A stretch of DNA of 45,854 nucleotides. It comes from Nitrospirota bacterium (lineage in GTDB: Bacteria > Nitrospirota > Thermodesulfovibrionia > Thermodesulfovibrionales > JdFR-88). Under the pieces are notes generated by a model that searched no databases, was not told the origin of the DNA, and saw nothing but the letters and a program-made list of their open reading frames with translations. The stretch is taken from positions 1 through 45,854 of the forward strand of contig JAJYJB010000009.1 in assembly GCA_021789735.1 (NCBI GenBank). Direction: 5' to 3'. Each line of letters begins with the position of its first letter. Position 1 is the first letter of the stretch. The translations under genes were made by a program, and so were the position numbers. Shown in pieces: positions 1-7,954 of this stretch.

Positions 1-153
1 AGATAAAATTAGCACAAGCTTTTTTTGTTGGCAAACGCAGGGCGGAAAAGAACGGGCAGAAAAAAGAGATGCCAAAAAGACAAAAGATAAAAAACTAAGA
101 AATAAAAACACAAAAAATAAAAAAAAACCGGTCGTGGACAAAAGATTTGCAGG

Positions 154-786
154 CTAATGCGGAACAGGCTCTTCCGTCCGGGCCAGACCAGCACAACTTT
201 TTTCTTTAACCGCCTCAAGCTGCCCCAGCGCCGCCAGTATCCTGCCGGCGTAGCCGGGGTCCCCTCCATAACAGAGGAGCGCGTCCCTGAGGTTGTTCCT
301 TTTCCATTCCAGATATTTATCCAGTATGAAAGAGCTCGCGTCCATGCATTTTGATATCTTGAACAGGTCGTCCTCGCTGTGGATGATCCCCTGGTCCTTA
401 AGCTCGTTCATCCAGGTATTGCCCATCACCTGCATAAGGCCGACAGCGCCGGCATCGGAGACCGCCTCCGGGTTGAAATTCGATTCGACCTTGGCAATGG
501 CGATGAGCAGGTCCGGGAAACGGTGCTTGTGCGCCTCATGGTATATCCTGGCTATCATATTGAACGGCATGTCGCTGTATCTGCTCATCCACCTGAGGAC
601 GGCTTTTTTCTCGTCTTCCCTTCTCACTTTCGCGATGACGGTGTTTGCAGCAACCTCGCCATGGGCGGCCAGGAGGGGCAGCGGGGCCGTTTTTTTCCCT
701 GGTGTCATAACCACCACGATGAGCAGCGACGCCGAAAGCAGGGCAAATGCGGCCCCAAAAATAAATATGTTTTTGGTCCTTCTCAT
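154..786 (-). CDS. SLT-family lytic transglycosylase
   Basis: Predicted periplasmic murein lyase that cleaves the MurNAc-GlcNAc bond of peptidoglycan. The 210-residue protein starts with a basic end and a hydrophobic stretch (residues about 7-27), a signal peptide or anchor. The SLT domain covers roughly residues 75-185: the catalytic glutamate is E101 in KVESNF, followed by GAVGLMQVM (113-121) and a CYGGDPGYAGRI segment (172-183), matching the three family signatures. It lies downstream of the flagellar hook operon on the same strand but is separated from it by a terminator and has its own sigma-70 promoter. A role in opening peptidoglycan for the flagellar rod (as FlgJ or other SLTs do) is inference; general wall turnover is the alternative. 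The ~150 bp downstream is very A-rich on the plus strand and contains no gene. Confidence 0.88.
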   Translation of the reverse strand: MRRTKNIFIFGAAFALLSASLLIVVVMTPGKKTAPLPLLAAHGEVAANTVIAKVRREDEKKAVLRWMSRYSDMPFNMIARIYHEAHKHRFPDLLIAIAKVESNFNPEAVSDAGAVGLMQVMGNTWMNELKDQGIIHSEDDLFKISKCMDASSFILDKYLEWKRNNLRDALLCYGGDPGYAGRILAALGQLEAVKEKSCAGLARTEEPVPH

Positions 787-842
787 TTTCTTATTATTAC
801 CAGACCCAAAGGATCAGCCGGTGATATCCGTGCGGTAAAAAA

Positions 843-871
843 ATATTAAACGGAACCGGCGCCGCTGTCAA
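843..871 (-). promoter_or_regulatory. Sigma-70-type promoter of the lytic transglycosylase gene
   Basis: On the minus strand a perfect -35 TTGACA (866-871) is followed after exactly 17 bases by TAATAT (843-848), a 4/6 match to TATAAT. The predicted start is near 836, about 50 bases before the ATG at 786. Confidence 0.65.
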
Positions 872-1045
872 GACAAAAATAGAACAAGCCAATAAAAATT
901 TTTTATTTTTTTGAATTCGGTTTACCGAATCACAAAAATCAACGGCCGGGAACGCACATGAAAAAAGGGGAAAATAATTGGTTGGACCTGTATCAAAAAA
1001 AAATATTTCGCGGAGACCATCAGGCCTTCGAGCTATTCCGCGTAA

Positions 1046-1074
1046 AAAGGGGTGGCCTTGACGGCCACCCCTTT
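1046..1074 (-). terminator. Rho-independent terminator after flgE
   Basis: A perfect 12-bp stem (1046-1057 with 1063-1074, AAAGGGGTGGCC and its complement) with a 5-base loop sits 34 bases past the flgE stop. On the minus strand the stem runs into a short T-run (TTTTTA). It closes the fliK-flgD-flgE transcript. Confidence 0.85.
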
Positions 1075-1107
1075 GCCCAGGCCTTTTTTCTTTTTTTCTT
1101 TCCCGGA

Positions 1108-2385
1108 CTACTGCTTCATGTTCACCAGGGTTTGCATAAGCTGGTCCATAGTGGTGATCATCTTGGAGTTGGCCTCGTAGCCGCTTTGCGCCGCGATCAT
1201 CTTGACGAACTGGTCCGACAGGTCCACGTTGCTTTCCTCGAGACTGCCGGAGTTCACGCTGCCCAGGCCCGCCGTCTGTGGCTTTCCTATCAGCGCCTGT
1301 CCCGAGTCCACGGTCTGGGAGTACAGGTTGCCGTCAAGCTGCTGGAGCTTTGTGGGGGCATCGAAATTGGCAAGGACCATCTGTCCGAGATTCTTCTGCA
1401 TCCCGTTCGTGAACGTGCCGGTTATTACACCGTTTTTGTCTATGGAATAATTTTCAAGCGTGCCAGCGGGGCTGCCGTCCTGGGTTATGTTCTCAACCGA
1501 AAAGTCAGAGGCGAACTGGGTCGTACCGTTAAGCCCTGTGCCGCCCTCGTCAATTGCAGTGCCGTAGTCAAACGCGATGTTCTGGGAAGTCGCGAAATTG
1601 AACGTAACAGGCGCGTCGAGGCTGTCGCTGGCCAGGGCCCCGCTTGAATTGAAATACAGGTTCTGGGTCCCGGCAACCGTGGGGGTGCCGGACGTATTGT
1701 TGTACACATAGCTGGCCTGCCACTGATTGTCTCCCGCGTAAGTGCCGGAGGCCACCGGCCCCAGGTTCGTGAAATAGGCGGTGACCTGGTGGGCCACACC
1801 CTGGATGTCGTAAGCGGTAAGGGAGGTGGAATAGTCGTAGTTTGTTGGCGTTCCGCCGGGGCCACCTGTAAGGCTGAATGCGGAAGTCACAGGCGAGGTC
1901 GACTCCATGTTCAGCATCATTCCGACCTTGCCGGTTGCCTGAGGAGGCAACTGGGAGACGGTTAGCGTCAGGTTGCCGATGTTGCCGGTGATGTTCCCGT
2001 TTGCGTCGGCCTGATAACCCTGGAGGACGTCCCCTTGGGAATCAACAATGTTGCCGCTTTTGTCCATCTGAAACTGGCCCGCCCTGGTATAGCGCTGCCC
2101 GCTTGAGCCGTTCACGACGAAGAAGCCGTTGCCCTCTATTGCCATGTCCAGCGCGTTAGATGTGGTCTCCAGAGCGCCCTGCGTGAACTGCGGTGTGATG
2201 TCATCCACCCTTACACCGCTGCCCACCTGCATGCCGGCCATCTCCGAGGAAAGGACGTCTCCGAAGACGGTGTCGGAGTTCTTGAACCCCACCGTGTTCT
2301 GGTTGGCTATGTTATTGCCGACGACCGAAAGCGCGGTGTCCTCCGCATTAAGTCCGCTTACCGCTGTGTACATTGACGAGATCAT
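1108..2385 (-). CDS. flgE: Flagellar hook protein FlgE
   Basis: Structural subunit of the flagellar hook, exported by the flagellar type III apparatus. The 425-residue protein has the N-terminal rod/hook signature (SSMYTAVSGLNAEDTALSV, then GNNIANQNTVGFK), the FlgE/F/G core (about 80-180, including DMAIEGNGFFVV), a variable middle domain (about 190-340) and the C-terminal FlgE signature (VDLSDQFVKMIAAQSGYEANSKM...). Length is in the usual range for FlgE. The ATG at 2385 is preceded by a strong AGGAGGG ribosome site. It is the last gene of fliK-flgD-flgE, 15 bases after flgD, and is followed by a strong terminator. The N-terminal Met-Ile-Ser and the large middle insertion separate it from the smaller rod proteins FlgF/FlgG. 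Confidence 0.95.
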   Translation of the reverse strand: MISSMYTAVSGLNAEDTALSVVGNNIANQNTVGFKNSDTVFGDVLSSEMAGMQVGSGVRVDDITPQFTQGALETTSNALDMAIEGNGFFVVNGSSGQRYTRAGQFQMDKSGNIVDSQGDVLQGYQADANGNITGNIGNLTLTVSQLPPQATGKVGMMLNMESTSPVTSAFSLTGGPGGTPTNYDYSTSLTAYDIQGVAHQVTAYFTNLGPVASGTYAGDNQWQASYVYNNTSGTPTVAGTQNLYFNSSGALASDSLDAPVTFNFATSQNIAFDYGTAIDEGGTGLNGTTQFASDFSVENITQDGSPAGTLENYSIDKNGVITGTFTNGMQKNLGQMVLANFDAPTKLQQLDGNLYSQTVDSGQALIGKPQTAGLGSVNSGSLEESNVDLSDQFVKMIAAQSGYEANSKMITTMDQLMQTLVNMKQ

Positions 2386-2400
2386 CTCTATTGCCCTCCT

Positions 2401-2805
2401 CTATTGGGTATTTTTAATTTGCGTGATATCGCTCATTGAAACGGTTGTGTTATCTGAAAGCTCAAGACTGGTCTGGTTGTTCAGGAAGGACACGCCCGTG
2501 ACCTGGGCGGTATCGCCGCTTGAAGTGGTGACATACTTGCCTATCATGTTGCTGGCCATTACATTATTTGAAAGGCTGCCCATGGAGGTGTTCAGATTGC
2601 TCAGCTGCTCAAGCTGGCTGAACTGGGCCAACTGGGAGGTAAACTGTGTGCCGTCGACCGGCTGAAGAGGGTCCTGGTACTGGAGCTGAGTGGTCAGCAG
2701 CTGCAGGAACTCGTTCTGCAGGGCGCTTGCGCTGGGCATTGTGCTGCTGGAAGAATTCGTCTGGCTGGCCGGGACTATGCCCGTAGGTTGGATTGTTGTG
2801 CTCAT
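2401..2805 (-). CDS. flgD: Short FlgD, hook-capping/scaffolding protein
   Basis: Scaffold that caps the growing hook and allows FlgE assembly. The 134-residue protein carries the conserved FlgD N-terminal block (LQNEFLQLLTTQLQYQDPLQP, about 29-49, then TQFTSQLAQFSQLEQL) and a short beta-rich tail (GKYVTTSSGDTAQVTGVSF). It lacks the Ig/FnIII-like C-terminal region found in the ~230-residue enterobacterial protein; short FlgDs are known in several phyla. Its ATG at 2805 has an AAAGGAGG site about 12 bases upstream. It lies between fliK and flgE, the usual hook-assembly order. Confidence 0.93.
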   Translation of the reverse strand: MSTTIQPTGIVPASQTNSSSSTMPSASALQNEFLQLLTTQLQYQDPLQPVDGTQFTSQLAQFSQLEQLSNLNTSMGSLSNNVMASNMIGKYVTTSSGDTAQVTGVSFLNNQTSLELSDNTTVSMSDITQIKNTQ

Positions 2806-2846
2806 TTTTTTTAAAAACCTCCTTTTGTGCTCTTTGAGGCGTCGAA

Positions 2847-2862
2847 TGCAAGGATTTTCCCG
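2847..2862 (-). promoter_or_regulatory. Weak sigma-54-like element upstream of flgD
   Basis: The minus strand reads CGGGAAA-ATCC-TTGCA, keeping the GG-N10-GC spacing and a perfect -12 box but a poor -24 box. The predicted start is near 2836, 31 bases before the flgD ATG. It could be an internal promoter for flgD-flgE; chance occurrence is possible. Confidence 0.35.
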
Positions 2863-2909
2863 ATCTTTATTTTTAAATTAAAAATCTTCATCATCTCCGC
2901 CAATATTCC

Positions 2910-4760
2910 TTAAGCGAACAGGCTCAGCAGGCTGCCGCCCGCCACGGCCGGCTCTTTTATTTTTTGGCCAGCCTGCTCAACCTTGATGCCCTCTGTTTCA
3001 GAATCGGACCTGCCTCTGCCGTCCGAAAAAGAATTCTGCTGGCCGCCATTTCTCCGGTTCCTTAACGAAACGGAAAAACTGCCGACATTAATGCCTTCGC
3101 TGGACAGCTTGCTTGCGATGTCCCCCAGATGCCCCTCGATGACCTCCTTCGCGGCCGGCTCTGAAGCGTTGATATGCGCGTTCAGGTGCCCCTTGTCCAT
3201 ATAGAGTTTTATATCCATCTTGCCCAGACCTTCGGGCTCGATCCTTACTTCAATTGAATTGTCCGCCTGTTTTGTGACAACAAATGGCTCGGCGTGCGCC
3301 GGGGCGGCCTCTTTTGCCGTTCCGGTTTGCAAACGGCCGGAAACCGGGTCTGCATTTGTTGTGGAATTGCCGCTCGCGGGAACAGGGGAAACGCCTCTGT
3401 CCGGGGCTTGCGAACCCTGAAGGGCTGCCGATGGTCCGCTGCCCTTCCCCGCATCTTTAAGGGCATTTTGAACATCCTTTGCGTCTTCGGCCCCATGCGA
3501 TACCGCAAACTTACCCTGCCCGGCCGTTTCTCCTGGACCTTCCTGGCCCGGCATTGACCCGCCTGTCTGAATGGACGGCTTTGAATTTTCCTGACCGCCT
3601 GGACCGCCCTCTGCGCCCTGCTTTCCGGTCTCTTTGGCCGTGGATGCCGCAAAACCGTTTTTTTGTCCCTTGTCGTTGTCTTCCTGTGGTTTAATGTCGC
3701 CCTTTTTGCCCGCCCCATCCAGGTCTTTGGTACGGAGAGCATCTCCAAGCCCGGCGTCCTTGTTTTTTTCCGCATCGGCTGCCGGGCCAGGAAATTTAGC
3801 GGCCACCAGGGCCACTTTATTTGTCCTTCCTTCAGCCCGCAGGTCCGCAATCCCCATTTTTGCCTGGCCGACGGAGGGACCTTCCGCCCCGGCAAGTTCT
3901 TTCGTATTTATTTTTCCGCTTGGAACAGCGGGACCTGGCGCGGAAAGGGTCTCTTTCTCTTTCCCGTTCCCGGACGGCACGCTGCCGGTGGCGGAAGGCG
4001 CCCCGAAGCCCAATACGCTTCCAGCCATCAAAGACGCATCTTTTCGCGGCGCGGCAGTATCCTCCGCCGGCTGAAAAGGGCCTTCCATTTTTTTGTCCCG
4101 CCCAGAAGAAGCGGCGCCCGCCCCCGAAAGTATGGCGCTGCCGGAGGGGTCCTTGCTGTCACTGGCTGCTCTTTCTTTTTCTGTTTTTTTCTTCCCCTGC
4201 GAGACGTTCAAATGCAAGAAGCCTTGCGCAGCCAGGTTTTTCCCGATAGTCCCGGCGAGGCCAGCGTCCTTTTGGCCTTTGGAGGAGGCACTTTTATTCT
4301 TAAAAGAGGCCTGACCCTTGCCGCCGTCCGACCCCATCGGGCCGGATAGGCCGGCCGTTCTTTCTTTACCGGAAGAAGCGGGGTCTGACATGCCAGAGCC
4401 TGAATGCCCTTTGTTTTCAGCGGATCCGGACGGACTGGACTTCCCCGCCCCGCCTGCCTGAGAAAGACCCGGACGGGAAGACTGATGGGTTGCACCCGCT
4501 TTTGATGTGCCGCCATTTTTGATCGTCCCGGACTGACCTGCTTCGGCTGCCCCCTGCCCGGAGCCATGCTCCGGCACGCGTGAGCTCTCCCGAGCGCCCG
4601 CGCCCTGCTGGGCATGCCCGCCAGCTTCCCTGAGCATATCGGGAAAGGAAACACCGGCCCCCGGGGACTGGCTGCCTCCGGTCTGCCAGGAGGCGCTCTG
4701 AAAGGCTTTTGCTCTGTCCATGTCCAGCATTATGCCTGTTGGTTTCATGCAGGCATTCAT
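2910..4760 (-). CDS. fliK: Flagellar hook-length control protein FliK
   Basis: Molecular ruler that is secreted during hook growth and switches export from hook to filament substrates. The 616-residue protein has a long, low-complexity Gly/Ala/Ser/Lys-rich N-terminal and central part (about 1-480) and a conserved C-terminal Flg_hook domain (about 490-585) with the typical VRIEPEGLGKMDIKLYMDKG segment and a following LSSEGINVGSFSVSL strand. It is first in fliK-flgD-flgE. The start is uncertain: ATGs occur at 4760, 4748 and 4730. A sigma-54-like promoter overlaps the first one and predicts an mRNA start near 4749, which would favour the ATG at 4730, preceded by CAGG. Only the C-terminal domain is diagnostic; the rest is unconserved as usual in FliK. 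Confidence 0.9.
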   Translation of the reverse strand: MNACMKPTGIMLDMDRAKAFQSASWQTGGSQSPGAGVSFPDMLREAGGHAQQGAGARESSRVPEHGSGQGAAEAGQSGTIKNGGTSKAGATHQSSRPGLSQAGGAGKSSPSGSAENKGHSGSGMSDPASSGKERTAGLSGPMGSDGGKGQASFKNKSASSKGQKDAGLAGTIGKNLAAQGFLHLNVSQGKKKTEKERAASDSKDPSGSAILSGAGAASSGRDKKMEGPFQPAEDTAAPRKDASLMAGSVLGFGAPSATGSVPSGNGKEKETLSAPGPAVPSGKINTKELAGAEGPSVGQAKMGIADLRAEGRTNKVALVAAKFPGPAADAEKNKDAGLGDALRTKDLDGAGKKGDIKPQEDNDKGQKNGFAASTAKETGKQGAEGGPGGQENSKPSIQTGGSMPGQEGPGETAGQGKFAVSHGAEDAKDVQNALKDAGKGSGPSAALQGSQAPDRGVSPVPASGNSTTNADPVSGRLQTGTAKEAAPAHAEPFVVTKQADNSIEVRIEPEGLGKMDIKLYMDKGHLNAHINASEPAAKEVIEGHLGDIASKLSSEGINVGSFSVSLRNRRNGGQQNSFSDGRGRSDSETEGIKVEQAGQKIKEPAVAGGSLLSLFA

Positions 4761-4775
4761 TCAACAAGCGTGCCA
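4760..4775 (-). promoter_or_regulatory. Sigma-54-like promoter of fliK-flgD-flgE
   Basis: The minus strand reads TGGCACG-CTTG-TTGAA: a perfect -24 box and a -12 box with GA in place of the usual GC. It directly follows the terminator of the preceding operon and overlaps the most upstream fliK start codon. The same GC-to-GA change occurs at the flgB promoter. Confidence 0.55.
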
Positions 4776-4827
4776 GGCATTGTACAATCTTTTAAAAGAG
4801 CTTTTATCGCCGGAATTTAAAAGAAAA

Positions 4828-4852
4828 AAGCCGGATATTTAAAATCCGGCTT
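4828..4852 (-). terminator. Terminator after motE-like gene
   Basis: A 9-bp stem AAGCCGGAT/ATCCGGCTT with a 7-base loop lies 43 bases past the motE stop. On the minus strand it is followed directly by a run of six Ts. It separates the basal-body operon from fliK. Confidence 0.8.
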
Positions 4853-4894
4853 CAAATGCACGGGGCTTTTTATGCCGCGTGGGGGCTGAAAGAT

Positions 4895-5386
4895 TTACCT
4901 GCTGGGAATTTTTTTCCCCAATGAAAGTATCCTGCTTGAGATGGCAGCAGACTCCTTGGGGGACATGGCGGCCATAACGGCGGCGGCCTTTCTCGGGTTC
5001 ATCATGAGTATCATCCTCACGGCCTCCTTCTTGTCCAGGCCGGACAGGGTCTGGGCCGTGTTTTCGGCCGGCATCGTATCATAGACCTTCACAAGCTTTG
5101 CCGTGGCCAGGCCTGAAAGCGAATTGAGCTCCTTGAGCGCCGCCCGGACCTGCACAAGAAGAGACTGGTATTTGGCTATCCGCGCAGCGACATCCTTCTT
5201 AAGAGCTTCGAGCCTGCTGCTTTGGACCTCAATCGTCTCCCGTCTGTCCTCAAGGGTCTTCTGACCGGAGGAAGGGATCCTGATCACGTATTTTTGCTTT
5301 TGCCCGGAGGCGCCGCAAAAAAGGACATATGGGGATGAAAAAGAAAAAAGCATGAAGCAGGCAATGAAAGCGAATAACCTTTTCAT
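4895..5386 (-). CDS. MotE-like flagellar protein with MgtE N-domain fold
   Basis: The 163-residue protein has an N-terminal signal/anchor segment (about 5-25), a coiled-coil middle (about 45-95) and a C-terminal MgtE_N-like helical repeat domain (VKVYDTMPAENTAQTL, then VRMILMMNPRKAAAVMAAM). This is the architecture of MotE, a periplasmic flagellar protein described as a chaperone for MotC in Sinorhizobium and needed for motility in other bacteria. The fold resembles the FliG middle domain and the MgtE magnesium-transporter N-domain, but there is no transporter part. Its ATG overlaps the fliJ stop (ATGA), so it is translationally coupled and is the last gene of the flgB-to-motE operon. Role in motility is inferred from position and architecture. 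Confidence 0.75.
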   Translation of the reverse strand: MKRLFAFIACFMLFSFSSPYVLFCGASGQKQKYVIRIPSSGQKTLEDRRETIEVQSSRLEALKKDVAARIAKYQSLLVQVRAALKELNSLSGLATAKLVKVYDTMPAENTAQTLSGLDKKEAVRMILMMNPRKAAAVMAAMSPKESAAISSRILSLGKKIPSR

Positions 5387-5823
5387 GATCTCGTTTTCCT
5401 TGCCGTGATGGCGCTGAAATCGGTTTCCTTCTGCTCGGCGGCCTGCCTTTCCTTCAACTCCTCCCCGGCGATCCTGGAGCGCAGGATCTCGAACACGCGC
5501 TCTTCCCTGTAGGCCTTCCTCAGCTCGCTTTGTTTTAGGTCGACTTCCTTTTGTATCTCCTCTATCTTTTTTTCCTGCTCTTTCATGCGCTTGTCCAGGT
5601 AGATCATGTAATTGCTAAGCAGCTCAAGCTTGCCGGCATCCACGCTTTCGAGGGACTGGATATGGTCCATTGTTTCCATGTTCTCGGCCAGTTTCAGTCT
5701 CATTTCCTCAAGCCTGGAAGTCTCCTGGACCAGCTTTTCCCTGGTCTTCAGCATCTCCGCGGATGCCTGCTCCTTGACCAGGACCTTCAACTCGATTATC
5801 CTTGAAAGATTTTTGCTTGTCAT
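5383..5823 (-). CDS. fliJ: Flagellar export protein FliJ
   Basis: Small coiled-coil component of the flagellar type III export apparatus that connects the FliI ATPase ring with the export gate. The 146 residues are almost entirely charged helix with heptad-like spacing of Leu/Ile/Met, as in FliJ (~145 residues). It shows little sequence signature, so the call relies on size, coiled-coil character and its invariant position directly after fliI (9-base gap). Its stop overlaps the next gene's start. Confidence 0.85.
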   Translation of the reverse strand: MTSKNLSRIIELKVLVKEQASAEMLKTREKLVQETSRLEEMRLKLAENMETMDHIQSLESVDAGKLELLSNYMIYLDKRMKEQEKKIEEIQKEVDLKQSELRKAYREERVFEILRSRIAGEELKERQAAEQKETDFSAITARKTRS

Positions 5824-5832
5824 ATCCTTTTT

Positions 5833-7164
5833 TTATGCTTTTTCGTTTTCCGTCAGTGCGTTTTCGCCAAAGATGTAGTAAAGCCCCTGTATGCTGTCCG
5901 CCAGGTCCCGCCTCTCAAGCATGTCCTGCTTAAGATATTCCCTCAGCTTGTCTATCAGGCCCACGGCGTAATCCACTTTTGGGTTGGAGCCCGCCTTGTA
6001 GGCGCCAAGGTTTATCATGTCCTCCATTTTCTTGTATGTGGCCATGGTCTCCATGAACCTGGATGCGTACTGCCTGTGTCTTTCATCCACGATATCGTTC
6101 ATCAGCCTGCTTATGCTCTGCATCACGTCAATGGATGGATAATGGTTTTCCATGGCAAGACTTCTGGAGAGGACTATGTGGCCATCGAGGATGGACCTTG
6201 CCGCATCGGTGACCGGGTCCTGCATATCGTCGCCTTCCGCAAGCACCGTGTATATACCCGTAATGCTGCCCTGTCCCTCGGTGGTGCCGGCGCGCTCAAG
6301 TATCTTGGGGAGGAGCGCAAAGACGGACGGGGTGTAGCCTTTCGTCGTGGGCGGCTCTCCGATGGCCAGGCCTATCTCCCTCTGGGCCTGGGCAACCCGC
6401 GTGAGTGAGTCCATCAACAGAAGGACGTTTTCGCCCTGGGCCCTGAAATATTCCGCTATGGCGGTGGCGGCCAGCGCCGCCCTGACCTTCGCAAGCGGCG
6501 GGTTTTCCGCCGTGGAGACGACCACGACAGATTTTTTTATGCCCTCTTCTCCAAGGTCCTTCTCGATGAACTCACGGACCTCCCTCCCGCGCTCCCCGAT
6601 CAGCGCGATCACGTTTACAGTGGCCTCAGTGTACCTGGCTATCATGCCCAGCAGCACGCTCTTGCCCACTCCGGAGCCCGCCATGATGCCGATGCGCTGG
6701 CCTTTTCCCACTGTCAGAAGACCGTTTATGGCCCTCACGCCCAGGTCCATGGGCTCCTGTATCCGCCTCCTTCCGAGCGGGTTTGGCGTGGGCGATATGA
6801 GTGGAAAATCAACTCCGCTGACCGGCCCCTTCCCGTCCATTGGCAGGCACCTGTCGTTTATGACCCGGCCTTTAAGCAGCGGACCGGCCTTCACGGAGAC
6901 GTTCTTGCCCATGAGCTGCACGCGGCTGCCCGGCTTTATGCCGGACAACTCGCCCGTGGCCATCAGCAATACCTGTCCGTCCCTGAAGCCAACCACTTCG
7001 GCGTCCACCTCGCTGCCACCCGTATGGATCAGGCAGGATTCGCCGATGCTCGTCTCCATGCCGGTTGCCTTGATTATGATCCCTGTGATCTCTGAGACCT
7101 TCCCATAGACCTGCAGAGGGTCCGTATCTTTTACCGCCTCTATGTAGGCCGCAAGACTTATCAT
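5833..7164 (-). CDS. fliI: Flagellum-specific ATPase FliI
   Basis: ATPase energising flagellar protein export, homologous to the F1 beta subunit. In the 443 residues the N-terminal beta-barrel occupies about 1-95. Walker A is GSGVGKS (163-169), followed by the GERGREV segment, Walker B at VLLLMDSLTRVAQAQREIG and the GEPPTTKGYTPSVF stretch characteristic of FliI/type III ATPases. Length equals the family norm. The ATG at 7164 has an AGAGGG site. It is separated from fliH by a 91-base gap, unusually long for this operon; I see no gene there. Confidence 0.96.
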   Translation of the reverse strand: MISLAAYIEAVKDTDPLQVYGKVSEITGIIIKATGMETSIGESCLIHTGGSEVDAEVVGFRDGQVLLMATGELSGIKPGSRVQLMGKNVSVKAGPLLKGRVINDRCLPMDGKGPVSGVDFPLISPTPNPLGRRRIQEPMDLGVRAINGLLTVGKGQRIGIMAGSGVGKSVLLGMIARYTEATVNVIALIGERGREVREFIEKDLGEEGIKKSVVVVSTAENPPLAKVRAALAATAIAEYFRAQGENVLLLMDSLTRVAQAQREIGLAIGEPPTTKGYTPSVFALLPKILERAGTTEGQGSITGIYTVLAEGDDMQDPVTDAARSILDGHIVLSRSLAMENHYPSIDVMQSISRLMNDIVDERHRQYASRFMETMATYKKMEDMINLGAYKAGSNPKVDYAVGLIDKLREYLKQDMLERRDLADSIQGLYYIFGENALTENEKA

Positions 7165-7255
7165 TTACCCTCTGCCGCCTGGCCGCCCCTGTTTTCGATC
7201 ATACTTCCGGTCATGGCTTGCGCGCCGCGGAAACGTTTTTCCCTTTTGCCCGGCA

Positions 7256-7954
7256 TCATTTTTTCCCGGCCTGGCCGAGCCTTTCAGACATCTGCTTGAT
7301 CATGTTCTTAAGCTGCTCATCAATGCCCGTCTCTATCTCCTGCACCGGCCCGGTGATGACCGAGCCAAAGCGTGGCGCCTTCGGGTCCGCCTCGAACACT
7401 ATTTCCCCTGTCCCGGGGTGCAGCATCTCCGGCTTGTACTTGGAAATGACATCGCAGACAAACGGGCTTATCCTGATGGTCACCCTCTGCATTGGCTGCA
7501 TCTTTGAGAGTGCCTCCCTGGTGATCCTCGTGATGGCTTCCGGGTTTATCGTGAGCTCCTCAACGACCATCTGCCTTGCCGCGCTCATCGCCAGTTCCAC
7601 GAACTGTGGCTCTATCTCCCTTATGATCCCTTCTTTCAGGCTGGCAAGCTCCTCGATCGTCGTCTCAAGTCTTTCCACGAGGACCTGGGCCTTCCGCTCG
7701 CCCATGGCATATCCGGCCTCTTCGCCCGTCTTGTACCCCTTTTCAAACGCCTCCCTCTCCAGGGCCTCGACCCGTCCGGATATCTCCGCCAAGGGGTTCT
7801 TTTCCGGCTCACGGGCATCGGACGCTTCAGCCTGGACAGACCTGCCCGACGGAACAAAAGCAAGCCCGCCTTCGAACACGGGCATCTCGAATTGCCTTAT
7901 GCCGACAGCCGGCGCAGCGGCCCCATCCGCATTCGAAAAGCCATCAGACCACAA
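7256..7954 (-). CDS. fliH: Flagellar assembly protein FliH
   Basis: Regulator of the FliI ATPase that links it to the C-ring. The 232 residues comprise a variable N-terminus (1-70), a long charged helical stalk (about 70-120, with EALEREAFEKGYKTGEEAGYAMGE typical of FliH/YscL/V-ATPase E subunits) and a C-terminal domain with KMQPMQRVTIRISPFVCDVI. The apparent start is TTG at 7954, 11 bases inside the fliG end, with GGGAG about nine bases upstream; no in-frame ATG exists nearby. Order fliG-fliH-fliI supports the call. Confidence 0.9.
   Translation of the reverse strand: MWSDGFSNADGAAAPAVGIRQFEMPVFEGGLAFVPSGRSVQAEASDAREPEKNPLAEISGRVEALEREAFEKGYKTGEEAGYAMGERKAQVLVERLETTIEELASLKEGIIREIEPQFVELAMSAARQMVVEELTINPEAITRITREALSKMQPMQRVTIRISPFVCDVISKYKPEMLHPGTGEIVFEADPKAPRFGSVITGPVQEIETGIDEQLKNMIKQMSERLGQAGKK

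Larger units (their letters stand above)
787..1107. other. Gene-free spacer between lytic transglycosylase and flgE
   Basis: This 321-base stretch has no convincing gene. It contains the sigma-70 promoter of the lytic transglycosylase (843-871), an AT-rich block around 875-912, a perfect 7-2-7 palindrome ATTCGGT-TT-ACCGAAT at 915-930, and the terminator of the hook operon (1046-1074). The palindrome is not followed by a T-run on either strand, so it looks more like a protein-binding site than a terminator, but nothing identifies the protein. Confidence 0.6.

Noticed and set aside
1..153. A-rich tract at the window start, considered as a terminator or poly-A signal
   Set aside because: It gives T-rich sequence after the lytic transglycosylase gene but I find no stable stem; termination there is possible but not supported.
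958..1647. A 229-codon open frame on the plus strand across the terminator and flgE 3' end
   Set aside because: It runs through a perfect terminator hairpin and antisense to flgE, and its sequence is low-complexity.
7165..7255. Possible small gene in the 91-base fliH-fliI gap
   Set aside because: No start with a ribosome site and no conserved peptide; only a spacer is seen.
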